Assembly: GCA_021769425.1 (NCBI GenBank)
Contig: JAETSX010000003.1
Span: 1 to 64,000 of the forward strand
From: Eubacterium sp.
GTDB taxonomy: Bacteria; Bacillota; Clostridia; Lachnospirales; Lachnospiraceae
Direction of reading: 5' to 3'
DNA length: 64,000 bases
The translations under genes and the position numbers were made by a program. The notes below the pieces were generated by a model that had not been told where the DNA came from, did no database searches, and saw only the letters and a list, made by a program, of their open reading frames with translations. Positions 1 to 8,191 of the stretch are shown here, piece by piece. Position 1 is the first letter of the stretch. Each line of letters opens with the position of its first letter.

Positions 1-94
1 TTATCAGAAACTTATGAAAATGAAGGCTGGTTATAATAATAGAAGGTATTTGATGGTGCAAAAAATAGAATGTATAAATATAAAATGAACGAAA

Positions 95-391
95 GTGTTA
101 AAAGCTAAATCTCTGCCGGGAAGCAGGTTTCCTTCCGTCCGATCTCTGGCAGATAGAATGAGAGTTTCTGAAGGAACCATTCAGAATACATTGCGGTATT
201 TAAAGGATAAGAAATTAGTAATGGTAAAGAGGACGCAGGGATATTTTGTAAACGATGATGGAGCATACATTCAAAAAATGCGTGAAAAGGAAGGCAGCAG
301 GCAGGTGTGGAATCTGTATCGTTCCTTGCGTGATTTGGGAATGACAGACTTGGAAATTGAGGGACTTTTCAATAAAGAAGTGAATTGTTAA
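95..391 (+). CDS. GntR-family (YtrA-like) regulator, short or N-terminally truncated
   Basis: A 98-residue protein that is nearly all winged helix-turn-helix. The stretch PGSRFPSVRSLADRM followed by VSEGTIQNTLRYL and GYFV is the GntR DNA-binding signature. Family members of the YtrA type are usually about 120 residues and have some 25 more residues before the PSVR motif. Here an in-frame TGA at 86-88 blocks extension, so translation would have to begin at the GTG at 95. It may be a functional short form or the remnant of a longer gene. The C-terminal tail (DLGMTDLEIEGLFNKE) looks like the usual small tail of these regulators. No effector domain is present and the target is unknown. Confidence 0.65.
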   Translation: MLKAKSLPGSRFPSVRSLADRMRVSEGTIQNTLRYLKDKKLVMVKRTQGYFVNDDGAYIQKMREKEGSRQVWNLYRSLRDLGMTDLEIEGLFNKEVNC

Positions 392-443
392 GAAACTGTT
401 TAGATTTTTGCATCTGGCAGTTTAGGAATTAGGAATAGGATAG
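391..443. repeat. Hairpin and GAATTAGGAATAGGATAG motif shared with 23320-23337
   Basis: AAACTG at 391 pairs with CAGTTT near 416, with an inner AGAT/ATCT pairing. It is followed by an 18-bp sequence (426-443) that recurs exactly at 23320-23337. There it sits directly beside the right end of an inverted-repeat element, and GCATCTGSCAG also recurs next to both copies. This suggests a shared insertion flank or an element remnant. Confidence 0.45.
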
Positions 444-491
444 GGATATATCCAAAAGAATAAATTAAAGAAACGTATCGGAGGTATCAGT

Positions 492-1148
492 ATGTTAGAA
501 AAATGGAAACAAAAAGCGATTCAAATGAATCTCAGAAAAGCGGTAATCTTTTTTATTGTCACAAGCTTTGTTTTAATCATTGCCTCTTCAGCAGCCGTAT
601 ATGGCAATTTTCAAAGCAGAATGAACGAGTGGGAAAAATTTACCGAGACAGACAGGGAGTATGAGGAGGGAGAAAGGGACTTTGATGATGAGAAGAGATC
701 CGATTTCTCAGACAGGGAACATGACGGGGATTTTAAAGAAAGAAAAGAGAAAGATTGGGAAGACATCTCAAAAAGCTTGTATTTGTCTGCGGGAGATCTT
801 GCACTCATAGCAGGCTGCGGTATAATAGGAATGGTGGTGGGTGTCTGGTACTGGGCGCTTGTTATGATTGCGGTATACCGCAAGGCTTACCGTATGGGCG
901 TAAATACCACATTGTGGATGCTTGCGGCACTGGTTTTCAATCTTGCGGCACTTGCGGTTCTTTATCTGTATGCCATGCTGAAAGGAACCTGTCCGAATTG
1001 TAGCAGGGTAAGGAGCGGCAGCGGAAGGTTCTGTGACAGGTGTGGAAATCTTCTGAAGAAAGAATGTCCGCAGTGCAGGCAGGCAACAGACATATCATCT
1101 GCCTATTGCAGTAACTGTGGTAAAAAATTGGATGAAAAGGAAGAATAA
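492..1148 (+). CDS. Membrane protein with C-terminal double zinc ribbon
   Basis: 218 residues; the ATG at 492 has a GGAGG about 8 nt upstream. Visible order: a short basic N-terminus, a first membrane helix (about 17-38), a very acidic/charged extracytoplasmic-type stretch (about 45-90), two further membrane helices (about 100-122 and 134-160), then four Cys pairs (CPNC, CDRCG, CPQC, CSNCG) forming two zinc ribbons. No enzyme motif is seen. Zinc-ribbon membrane proteins of this layout are common unnamed proteins in Firmicutes. Its position just before a sensor kinase could mean a role in sensing, but the kinase has its own promoter at 1168, so that link is weak. Confidence 0.7.
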   Translation: MLEKWKQKAIQMNLRKAVIFFIVTSFVLIIASSAAVYGNFQSRMNEWEKFTETDREYEEGERDFDDEKRSDFSDREHDGDFKERKEKDWEDISKSLYLSAGDLALIAGCGIIGMVVGVWYWALVMIAVYRKAYRMGVNTTLWMLAALVFNLAALAVLYLYAMLKGTCPNCSRVRSGSGRFCDRCGNLLKKECPQCRQATDISSAYCSNCGKKLDEKEE

Positions 1149-1167
1149 AGAGTTTTTGTTGATACAG

Positions 1168-1196
1168 TTGACGATGATTTGTACGTGTTTTATAAA
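1168..1196 (+). promoter_or_regulatory. Sigma-A-type promoter for the two-component system
   Basis: TTGACG (1168-1173), a 17-bp spacer and TATAAA (1191-1196). It lies about 90 nt before the sensor kinase start. A GGAAGG...CCTTCC hairpin sits in the leader between promoter and gene. Confidence 0.65.
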
Positions 1197-1284
1197 AAGA
1201 AATAGGTAAAAGAAAAATGCAGAAGGGAAGGAAATCGGGAAGATTGCCTTCCCCATTGCAGATTATCGGAAGGAGGTTTATGTT

Positions 1285-2433
1285 ATGGGAAAGCAGACAG
1301 TGAAAAGGCGGATTTTTATATCCAACGCACTGATGGTGGTGGTAACGCTTTTTATTCTCCTGATGATCAATTCGTTTGTTATTAAAGTGTATTCTGAGTC
1401 TGTTGAACATGAGCTGGAAGATTCGATTGGGGATGTAATGGACGAAGATGGCCTTGAGGAGCTGCTTGAAGGTTATACAATCCGCAGGAATGAATTTATC
1501 CTGTTATTCCTGGCAGATGGGATTATCTGTATTGCGGTGCTGGTAATTGTAAGCCAGATTTTTACCAGAAAACTGGTAAACCATATCATGGAACCTTTGG
1601 ATGCTCTGGCGGACGGGGCAGAAAGGATCAGGAAGAATGACTTGACGCAGGATATTGAGTATTCAGGGGATGCTGAGTTTGAAAATGTCTGCCATACGTT
1701 CAATGAAATGCGTGGGGCAATTCTGGCAGGGCAGGAAAAGAACCGGAAGTACGAAAAAGCAAGAACGGATATGATTGCAGGCATTTCCCATGACCTGCGG
1801 ACTCCCCTCACTGCAATCAGGGGGACAATCAAGGGACTGCTGGACGGCGTAGCGTCCACACCGGAGCGTCAAAAAAAATTCCTTGAGACAGCTTACCGAA
1901 GGACGGGAGATATGGATCTGTTGCTGAATCAGTTGTTTTATCTCTCAAAGCTGGAAACCGGGAATATGCCGTTTGACTTTAAGACGATAGAAATATCTGG
2001 TTTTATTAGTAATTATGTAAAGGGAAAGCAGGAAATTCTGGAGAATGGGCAGGCAGAGATTACTGCGGATATAGAGGGAATTACAGGATATGTATCCGTT
2101 GATCCGGAGCAGCTTCAGAGAATTTTTGACAATCTTTTGGAGAACAGCAGGAGGTATGGGAATGTGACGCCGCTGAAAATAAAAATCAGTCTGGAGAAAA
2201 GCAAAAGGGGATTTTGTATCTGCTTTTCTGACAATGGCGTGGGTGTACCAGAGGAAAAAATACCCTATATTTTTGATGAATTCTACCGTGGAGATGAATC
2301 CAGAAACAAAAAGGAAGGAAATGGGTTGGGGCTGTATATTGTCAGGTATCTGACAGAAGCAATGGGCGGCAGCGTCCGGGCAGAGAATGCAGGCGGACTT
2401 GCGGTCTATCTGGAGTTAAAGGAAGGAGAATGA
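1285..2433 (+). CDS. Sensor histidine kinase
   Basis: 382-residue membrane sensor kinase of a two-component system. It has a first membrane helix near 12-32, a short external loop (only about 40 residues), a second helix near 72-94 and a HAMP linker. The HisKA box ISHDLRTPLT places the phospho-accepting His at residue 169. The N box (NLLENSRRYGN), DNGVG and GNGLGLYIV follow in the ATPase domain. The small external loop suggests sensing within or close to the membrane, as in antibiotic/envelope-stress kinases. AGGAGG precedes the ATG at 1285. It overlaps the downstream response regulator by ATGA, so the pair is translationally coupled. The ligand cannot be read from sequence. Confidence 0.93.
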   Translation: MGKQTVKRRIFISNALMVVVTLFILLMINSFVIKVYSESVEHELEDSIGDVMDEDGLEELLEGYTIRRNEFILLFLADGIICIAVLVIVSQIFTRKLVNHIMEPLDALADGAERIRKNDLTQDIEYSGDAEFENVCHTFNEMRGAILAGQEKNRKYEKARTDMIAGISHDLRTPLTAIRGTIKGLLDGVASTPERQKKFLETAYRRTGDMDLLLNQLFYLSKLETGNMPFDFKTIEISGFISNYVKGKQEILENGQAEITADIEGITGYVSVDPEQLQRIFDNLLENSRRYGNVTPLKIKISLEKSKRGFCICFSDNGVGVPEEKIPYIFDEFYRGDESRNKKEGNGLGLYIVRYLTEAMGGSVRAENAGGLAVYLELKEGE

Positions 2434-3149
2434 TAAGGATGTCTGGTGGAAGGCGTATATTGATTGTAGAAGATGATACAGATATCAGTATGGTGGAGGA
2501 AGCATATTTGGAGGCAGCAGGATTTCAGACAGTGATTGTTACGGACGGCGCAGAGGTTTCCAGCTTACTCAAAGAGGAGTTGTTTGACCTGATCCTGCTT
2601 GATTTAATGCTTCCGGGGAAAAGCGGCTATGAGGTATGCAGGGAAATTCGTGATAAGGTAGATATTCCAATCCTTATGGTAACGGCAAGAACAGAATCTG
2701 TAGATAAGATCAGGGGACTTGGACTTGGGGTGGATGATTATATTGCCAAACCTTTTGATCCGGCGGAGTTAGTGGCAAGAGTAAATGCAAATCTAAGGCA
2801 GTATGACCGGGTGATGCAGAAATTACCGGAAGAAAAAGAAAAGCAGCCGGAAGAGATACGGACTCACGACTTGCGTATTCTCATCAATAGCTGGAAAGTC
2901 TATAAAGGGGACAAAGAGATCAAGTTTCCCAACCGGGAGTTTGAATTGTTAAAATTTCTTGCCATGAACCCGAATATTGTATTTTCAAAGGAACAGCTTT
3001 TTGAAAAAATATGGGGTTATGATTATGTGGGAGATAACGCTACCGTGATGGTACATATCAACCGTATCCGGGAGAAAATTGAAGATGACAGCAGAAACCC
3101 TAAAATTTTGGAAACTGTGTGGGGAGCGGGGTATCGTTTTAACAAATAA
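2430..3149 (+). CDS. OmpR/PhoB-family response regulator
   Basis: 239 residues: a receiver domain with the acidic pair EDD near the N-terminus, the phospho-acceptor Asp58 in LILLDLMLPG, Thr in VTARTE and Lys in DYIAKPF, then a winged-helix DNA-binding domain (about 140-235) ending in the usual WGAGYRF. The start overlaps the stop of the kinase gene (ATGA), making it the cognate partner. Likely targets are the transporter gene directly downstream and possibly the envelope module at 4.2-8.2 kb; that is inferred only from position. Confidence 0.93.
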   Translation: MIRMSGGRRILIVEDDTDISMVEEAYLEAAGFQTVIVTDGAEVSSLLKEELFDLILLDLMLPGKSGYEVCREIRDKVDIPILMVTARTESVDKIRGLGLGVDDYIAKPFDPAELVARVNANLRQYDRVMQKLPEEKEKQPEEIRTHDLRILINSWKVYKGDKEIKFPNREFELLKFLAMNPNIVFSKEQLFEKIWGYDYVGDNATVMVHINRIREKIEDDSRNPKILETVWGAGYRFNK

Positions 3150-3188
3150 ACGATGCAGTTGTATCGTAAATCATGGGAGATGGTTGGT

Positions 3189-4067
3189 ATGTGGATGTTT
3201 TATGCAATAGGTTCCGCTTTTTTTGCCGGGATTACGGCAATATTGGCAAAATGCGGAATCCGGGAAACGGATTCCGACGTTGCGACAGCAATCAGGACAA
3301 TCGTAGTGCTGCTGTTTTCGTGGCTTATGGTTCTGATTACAGGGACATGGACGGGAATCACAGGAATAGATGGGAAAACTTTGCTGTTCCTTGTTTTGTC
3401 AGGTTTGGCAACGGGGGCGTCATGGCTGTGTTATTTTCATGCGCTGCAACAAGGAGATATTAACAAAGTTGTGCCGATTGATAAGTCCAATACAGTGCTT
3501 ACGATCCTGCTTGCGCTCATTTTTCTGCATGAGGGACTTACATGGGGAAAGGCGGTATCTATTCTTTTCATTGGTGCTGGAACATTACTGATGGTATCCT
3601 TTAGGGGTTCCAAAAAGGAATCAAATGCAGAGAAAGAACAGCAGACGGGCGTCTGGTTGGTTTATGCAATCCTGTCTGCCGTGTTCGCCAGCCTGACTGC
3701 AATTTTGGGAAAAGTCGGGATTACGGGGATTGACTCAAACCTCGGAACAGCAATCCGGACAATGGTAGTTTTGATTATGGCATGGCTGATGGTATTGGTC
3801 AGTGGAAAGCGGCAGGAAGTGAAAAAAATACAGAAAAAAGAGCTTGGATTTATTGTCCTTTCAGGTCTGGCAACGGGGGCGTCATGGCTGTGCTATTACC
3901 GTGCGTTGCAAGGTGGACCCGCCAGTGTAGTTGTCCCGATAGATAAATTAAGCATTCTTGTCACGATTGCGTTTTCTTGGATTGTGTTCCATGAAAAGCT
4001 GACGAAAAAATCTGCTTTGGGCGTAGTTTGCATTACCGTCGGCACAGTGCTGTTGGCAGTCCTTTAA
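3189..4067 (+). CDS. EamA-family (DMT superfamily) transporter
   Basis: About 292 residues with ten predicted membrane helices in two tandem EamA halves. The halves are visibly duplicated: SGLATGASWLCY occurs in both, and each half begins with FAGITAILAKCGI or FASLTAILGKVGI. Proteins of this type export metabolites or drugs. An ATG in frame exists at 3153, but the one at 3189 gives the typical family start MWMFYAIGSAFF. It lies 40 nt after the response regulator and ahead of a terminator, so it is probably the last gene of the kinase-regulator operon and a likely effector of it. The substrate is unknown. Confidence 0.85.
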   Translation: MWMFYAIGSAFFAGITAILAKCGIRETDSDVATAIRTIVVLLFSWLMVLITGTWTGITGIDGKTLLFLVLSGLATGASWLCYFHALQQGDINKVVPIDKSNTVLTILLALIFLHEGLTWGKAVSILFIGAGTLLMVSFRGSKKESNAEKEQQTGVWLVYAILSAVFASLTAILGKVGITGIDSNLGTAIRTMVVLIMAWLMVLVSGKRQEVKKIQKKELGFIVLSGLATGASWLCYYRALQGGPASVVVPIDKLSILVTIAFSWIVFHEKLTKKSALGVVCITVGTVLLAVL

Positions 4068-4088
4068 TGTTTATCATATGAAATAATG

Positions 4089-4122
4089 AGACATGTATCT
4101 ATGGCGATATGTGTCTTTTTTA
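4089..4122 (+). terminator. Rho-independent terminator after the EamA gene
   Basis: AGACATGTATC (4089-4099) pairs with GATATGTGTCT (4106-4116) and runs into a stretch of T. This separates the two-component/transporter operon from the DUF368 operon. Confidence 0.75.
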
Positions 4123-4212
4123 TTAAGTTTAGAATTTGTTTATGAAATATCCCTCTGTTTGTTTAGGGCAGATTGTTAAGATACCTGCAAGAAGCAAAAG
4201 GAGGGATTTTTC

Positions 4213-5136
4213 ATGTTAAAAGAAGGAATAAATGGATTTTGCATGGCGTTGGCAGACAGCGTACCGGGAGTGTCCGGCGGGACGGTTGCATTTATCATGG
4301 GATTTTATGACCAGTTTATCGGCTCTATCCATAATCTGGCATTTGGAAAGATGAAAGAAAAAAAGTCTGCGGTGATGTATCTGGCAAAGCTGGGCGCAGG
4401 TTGGGTGGTCGGGATGGCAATGGCGGCAGTTGTCCTGTCAGCGCTCTTTGAAAGCCATATTTATGCAGTCAGCTCTTTATTCATCGGATTTATCGGCGGA
4501 GCGATACCGCTGATTGTAAAAGAAGAAAACCCTAAAGGATACCTTGATGCCATTCGGCAAGGCAGAGGAAAGGATAATTTACGGGGTATTGGAAAAGGGA
4601 TTCTTTTCTGCCTGCTTGGGATCATGCTTGTTGCGGGAATTACCTGGGCGAACAGCAGAAGCGGCGGTGCGGCTATGGAACTGGGGCAGTTTTCCATCGG
4701 AACGTCCGTCAAACTGTTTTTTATCGGAATGATTGCAATTTCAGCGATGTTTCTTCCGGGTATATCCGGTTCCACATTACTTCTGATTTTCGGCGCATAT
4801 ATTCCGGTGATTACGGCAGTAAAAGGTGTCCTATCTCTGGAATTTTCGTATCTTCCATGTCTGATATTTTTCGGATGCGGTGTACTCACAGGAGCGGTGA
4901 CAGTTGTGAAGGCGATTAAAGTCTGCCTTGAGAAATTCCGCCCACAGACAATATACATGATTTTAGGAATGATGATCGGTTCTTTTTATGCGATTGTTAT
5001 GGGGCCGACAACATTGGAAATGCCCAAGGAGGCTTTAGGCTTTGGGAATTTTCATATAACCTGGGCAATCGCAGGAGTGGCACTGGTGTTGGGGATGCAG
5101 ATGATAAAAGAAAGAAGTGAAAGAAATGGAAATTAG
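4213..5136 (+). CDS. DUF368 protein, PopT-type undecaprenyl-phosphate translocase
   Basis: 307-residue polytopic membrane protein with the DUF368 signature: an N-terminal NGFCMALADSVPGVSGGT motif and a second LPGISGSTLL motif in an inverted-repeat arrangement. The family has been shown to recycle the lipid carrier undecaprenyl phosphate by flipping it back across the membrane (PopT). It is followed, with a 20-nt or smaller overlap, by a PAP2 phosphatase that would make undecaprenyl phosphate from the pyrophosphate. Dephosphorylation and return of the carrier are therefore encoded side by side. AGGAGGG upstream supports the ATG at 4213. Confidence 0.87.
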   Translation: MLKEGINGFCMALADSVPGVSGGTVAFIMGFYDQFIGSIHNLAFGKMKEKKSAVMYLAKLGAGWVVGMAMAAVVLSALFESHIYAVSSLFIGFIGGAIPLIVKEENPKGYLDAIRQGRGKDNLRGIGKGILFCLLGIMLVAGITWANSRSGGAAMELGQFSIGTSVKLFFIGMIAISAMFLPGISGSTLLLIFGAYIPVITAVKGVLSLEFSYLPCLIFFGCGVLTGAVTVVKAIKVCLEKFRPQTIYMILGMMIGSFYAIVMGPTTLEMPKEALGFGNFHITWAIAGVALVLGMQMIKERSERNGN

Positions 5137-5722
5137 CATATTAGATTGGATACAAAGTATGCGGACTCCAATAGGAGATGTGGTCATTCCCTTGATTACA
5201 AAATTGGGGGATGCAGGGATGATCTGGATTTTACTGTCAGTTGTTTTACTTTTCAATCCGAGGACAAGAAAGAGCGGAGCGATATTGGCAGTGGCGTTAT
5301 GCGTGGATGTTGTCTTGTGCAATGGAATATTGAAAAATCTGTTCAGAAGGATACGGCCATGTGATGTAAACACATCCATTCAGCTTTTGGTAGCAAGACC
5401 AGATGATTTTTCGTTTCCGTCAGGACACACAGCGGCTTCCTTTGCGGCAGTGGCGGCGCTTATGCTTGCGGGAGAGAAAAAGCGCCCCAAGGGCATACCT
5501 GTATGCCAGGGAAAAACGGCAATAGAGAGGAAATTATGGATACCTGCTTTGGCGCTTGCGGTTTTCATAGCGTTTTCAAGGCTGTATTTATATGTGCATT
5601 ATCCTACCGATATTCTGGGAGGCATTGCAGTGGGGATTTTTGCAGGATATGCCGGTTATTGGATTGTAAAGCAATTATGGAAGAAGAAAAAAAGTTGTAA
5701 TAGCCGAAAAGAGGAGATATAG
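5126..5722 (+). CDS. PAP2-family membrane phosphatase
   Basis: About 198 residues with membrane helices and the three-part phosphatase signature: KNLFRRIRP (C1), FPSGHTAASFA (C2, catalytic His) and SRLYLYVHYPTDILGG (C3, second His). Such enzymes dephosphorylate undecaprenyl pyrophosphate or phosphatidylglycerol phosphate outside the membrane. A GTG at 5117 is an alternative start; the ATG at 5126 gives the typical N-terminus MEISILDWIQ. Its overlap with the PopT-type gene strongly suggests action on the undecaprenyl carrier. Confidence 0.9.
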   Translation: MEISILDWIQSMRTPIGDVVIPLITKLGDAGMIWILLSVVLLFNPRTRKSGAILAVALCVDVVLCNGILKNLFRRIRPCDVNTSIQLLVARPDDFSFPSGHTAASFAAVAALMLAGEKKRPKGIPVCQGKTAIERKLWIPALALAVFIAFSRLYLYVHYPTDILGGIAVGIFAGYAGYWIVKQLWKKKKSCNSRKEEI

Positions 5723-5724
5723 CC

Positions 5725-6849
5725 ATGTCAGTAGTAATTATTCCGGCATATAAGCCGGATGAAACATTAGTAACGATCACAGATCAGCTTTGGGCATATG
5801 GCTGCCAGATGGTTGTGGTAGATGATGGCAGCGGTGAAGAATACCAGAAGATTTTTGACAAAGTAAGGGATATTTGTATTGTCTTGCACCATTCAGAAAA
5901 TCGTGGAAAGGGAGCGGCAATTAAAACGGCTTTGACCTATATAAAGAATGAATTATGGGATAGCGGGCTGGTAGGTATCATGGACTGTGATGGACAGCAT
6001 TTGCCGGAAGATATGATGAAGCTGCTGGAATTTGCAGGAGCGCATAGGAAAGCATTGGTGCTTGGCATCCGGACAGTCGGAGCAGAAATGCCATTGAAAT
6101 CAAGATTGGGAAATAAGATAACAAGGATGATTTTTCGGCTTGTAAGCGGTGTAAAAGTGTCAGATACACAGACGGGGCTAAGGGCGTTTGATGCAGAAAT
6201 GATACAGAAACTTCTTTCCGTAGAGGGAGAAAGGTATGAATATGAGATGAATGTGTTGATGACCCTCGCAAAGAAAAAAATCCCCATTGAGGAGGTGCCG
6301 ATCCGCACCATCTATCGGGATGAAAATAATTCAAATTCACATTTCCGGAGTTTTGTGGATTCTGTAAGGATTTATAGGGACATTTTGAAATTTACATTTT
6401 CATCGCTCGCAAGCTTCCTTTTGGACTACGTGCTGTTTTCACTGATGATGTTTTTTATGCCGCATACCGCTGTTTATACGTTTTTGGCAAATATAGCGGC
6501 AAGGGCAGTGAGCGCATTTTATAACTATAGCATGAATTGCCGTTTTGTGTTCCATACAAAACGAAAGGCAAAAACAGCAGCACATTATTTTGCTTTGGCA
6601 GGCTTCATATTGATTATGAATAATCTGATTCTTGGGATGTTTACACAGGTTTTCCATCTGTCTGTGTACCCGGCAAAATTATTGACAGAATGTATCCTGT
6701 TTATCTTTAGCTGGCTGATACAGAAGTTTGTGATTTTCCGGAAAGAAAAGAATTCAGAAGCCCGTGCTTTTACAGACAGGAAAGTAAAGGTATGTCTATT
6801 AAGGGATACCACAATGCGTATCTTTACGGGCGGAAAGGTAAAGGCATGA
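5725..6849 (+). CDS. GT2 glycosyltransferase fused to a GtrA-like membrane domain
   Basis: 374 residues. Residues 1 to about 215 form a DPM1-type GT-A fold (IIPAYKPDE, VVDDGSG, MDCDGQHLP). Residues about 220-345 form a four-helix GtrA-like domain (SLASFLLDYVLFS and SAFYNYSMNCRFVF). GT2 enzymes of this subtype put a sugar on a polyprenyl phosphate, and GtrA-like proteins are thought to flip that product. The fusion would therefore make and flip an undecaprenyl-phosphate sugar. It begins 2 nt after the PAP2 stop and ends with an ATGA overlap into the next gene, so it is firmly in the operon. Confidence 0.9.
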   Translation: MSVVIIPAYKPDETLVTITDQLWAYGCQMVVVDDGSGEEYQKIFDKVRDICIVLHHSENRGKGAAIKTALTYIKNELWDSGLVGIMDCDGQHLPEDMMKLLEFAGAHRKALVLGIRTVGAEMPLKSRLGNKITRMIFRLVSGVKVSDTQTGLRAFDAEMIQKLLSVEGERYEYEMNVLMTLAKKKIPIEEVPIRTIYRDENNSNSHFRSFVDSVRIYRDILKFTFSSLASFLLDYVLFSLMMFFMPHTAVYTFLANIAARAVSAFYNYSMNCRFVFHTKRKAKTAAHYFALAGFILIMNNLILGMFTQVFHLSVYPAKLLTECILFIFSWLIQKFVIFRKEKNSEARAFTDRKVKVCLLRDTTMRIFTGGKVKA

Positions 6850-7898
6850 AAAAAAGAATTTTATGGATTGCGGTTGACCTGACTATGGCGGCTCTGGTTG
6901 TCTTGGCGGTATGGATTGTGAACTATAAAATTCCCCAGGGAGGAATAAAAGCGGTAACATTCCCTCAGATGGAAGCCGGGGAGGATTCTGGCGGAGATAT
7001 TGCGTCGGGACAGGAAAACCAATCGGAAATGCAGCCGGATTCCCTTATAGCTACCAATGTAGTTATGGATGCACAGGACTGGCATGAAAAGTTTGCGGAC
7101 AAATTTACAGATACGGTGGTTGCAACGGATACGTCCTATACCAGCCCGGATTTATCTATCCAGTTATCTTACAGCCATTATGATACGGGAATACTGGACA
7201 GATCGGGCGAGGGAAAGCATATCAAGTATGGGACGGAAGTGTCCTATGTGCTTGCGGATATTTATGTGGGAGACATCACTTGTTTTCGGACAGCGTTTGC
7301 ACAGGACACTTATGGCGTTGGGTATTCGGAGAAGTTGTCGGATATGTCGTCAAAAATGAAATCGCTGCTTGCTGTGAATGGTGATTCTTATAGCAATAAC
7401 CGCCATCAGGATAATGGAACCATTATCCGGAATGGCGTAGTCTACCGGAATGAACGGACAGATATGGAAACCTGCGTATTAAACTGGGATGGAACAATGG
7501 ACATATACAGCCCGGATCAGATTGACATACAGCAGTTAATAGAAAAAGGGGCATACCAAAGCTGGATATTCGGGCCGAGCCTGCTGGATGAAAATGGGAA
7601 AGCAAAAGAATCTTTCCTTACATGGAGTTATATCAGACAGTCCCATCCGAGAACAGCGATCGGATATTATGAACCGGGGCATTATTGCCTGTTGCTGGTG
7701 GATGGCAGACAGAAAAGTTCCAGAGGAATGTTTCTTAACGAGATGGCAAAGGTATTTGAGGATTTAGGGTGCAAGGCGGCTTACAATCTGGACGGAGGGC
7801 ATTGTTCCTTTATGACTTTTGGGGGCAGGACGGCAAACCATCCTTATAAACCGGAACATGAAGTGTCAGATGGAATATTTATTTCCGCGGAGCAATGA
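6846..7898 (+). CDS. Phosphodiester glycosidase family (NAGPA-domain) exported protein
   Basis: 350 residues with an N-terminal signal anchor (MKKRILWIAVDLTMAALVVL...). The NAGPA-like domain is marked by LAVNGDSYSN, GTIIRNG and NLDGGHCSFMTFGGR. The domain is named for the enzyme that uncovers mannose-6-phosphate by cutting a GlcNAc-phosphodiester; bacterial members act on phosphodiester-linked sugars or on polysaccharides outside the cell. It is coupled to the GT2-GtrA gene by an ATGA overlap, which suggests it trims or edits the glycan made from that lipid-linked sugar. The exact substrate is unknown. Confidence 0.85.
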   Translation: MKKRILWIAVDLTMAALVVLAVWIVNYKIPQGGIKAVTFPQMEAGEDSGGDIASGQENQSEMQPDSLIATNVVMDAQDWHEKFADKFTDTVVATDTSYTSPDLSIQLSYSHYDTGILDRSGEGKHIKYGTEVSYVLADIYVGDITCFRTAFAQDTYGVGYSEKLSDMSSKMKSLLAVNGDSYSNNRHQDNGTIIRNGVVYRNERTDMETCVLNWDGTMDIYSPDQIDIQQLIEKGAYQSWIFGPSLLDENGKAKESFLTWSYIRQSHPRTAIGYYEPGHYCLLLVDGRQKSSRGMFLNEMAKVFEDLGCKAAYNLDGGHCSFMTFGGRTANHPYKPEHEVSDGIFISAEQ

Positions 7899-7942
7899 GG
7901 AAAATAGACATGCTTGCATGGATATTTGACGAATGCCGCGAG

Positions 7943-7966
7943 AGCCAGATGCCGGAGCATCTGGCT
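7943..7966 (+). promoter_or_regulatory. Perfect 10-bp hairpin just before a ribosome binding site
   Basis: AGCCAGATGC, loop CGGA, GCATCTGGCT. It is followed 2 nt later by the GGAGG of the small membrane protein gene. There is no T-run, so it is not a normal terminator. It may modulate translation or mRNA stability. Confidence 0.5.
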
Positions 7967-7980
7967 ATGGAGGAATTGTG

Positions 7981-8172
7981 ATGGAAAGATTAAGAGGACT
8001 TTTACTGCACATAGGGGTAATTTGCAGCTGCGTATGTATCATTGCGAAGGTGCTGGACTGGTATAACCCATTTATGGATTTTACCGGGCATGTCTGGTAC
8101 ATGCAGATTGCATTGTATTTTGCGGTAATTCTATTGGCGTTGATAAAAAAGCCAAAGAAAAGATTTTTGTGA
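7981..8172 (+). CDS. Small two-helix membrane protein
   Basis: 63 residues starting at ATG 7981, which follows GGAGGAATTGTG. Two hydrophobic segments (LLLHIGVICSCVCIIAKVL and YMQIALYFAVILLALI) are separated by a short WYNPFMDFTGHVW loop, and the protein ends in KKPKKRFL. This gives a hairpin-like topology with a basic tail. I do not recognise a family. Its place at the end of the lipid-carrier module suggests an accessory subunit. Confidence 0.65.
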   Translation: MERLRGLLLHIGVICSCVCIIAKVLDWYNPFMDFTGHVWYMQIALYFAVILLALIKKPKKRFL

Positions 8173-8191
8173 TTGTAAAAAAGGAATGTGA

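Noticed and set aside
1-36. C-terminal end of an upstream gene (11 codons, stop at 34-36)
   Set aside because: Too short to identify; it may be chance.
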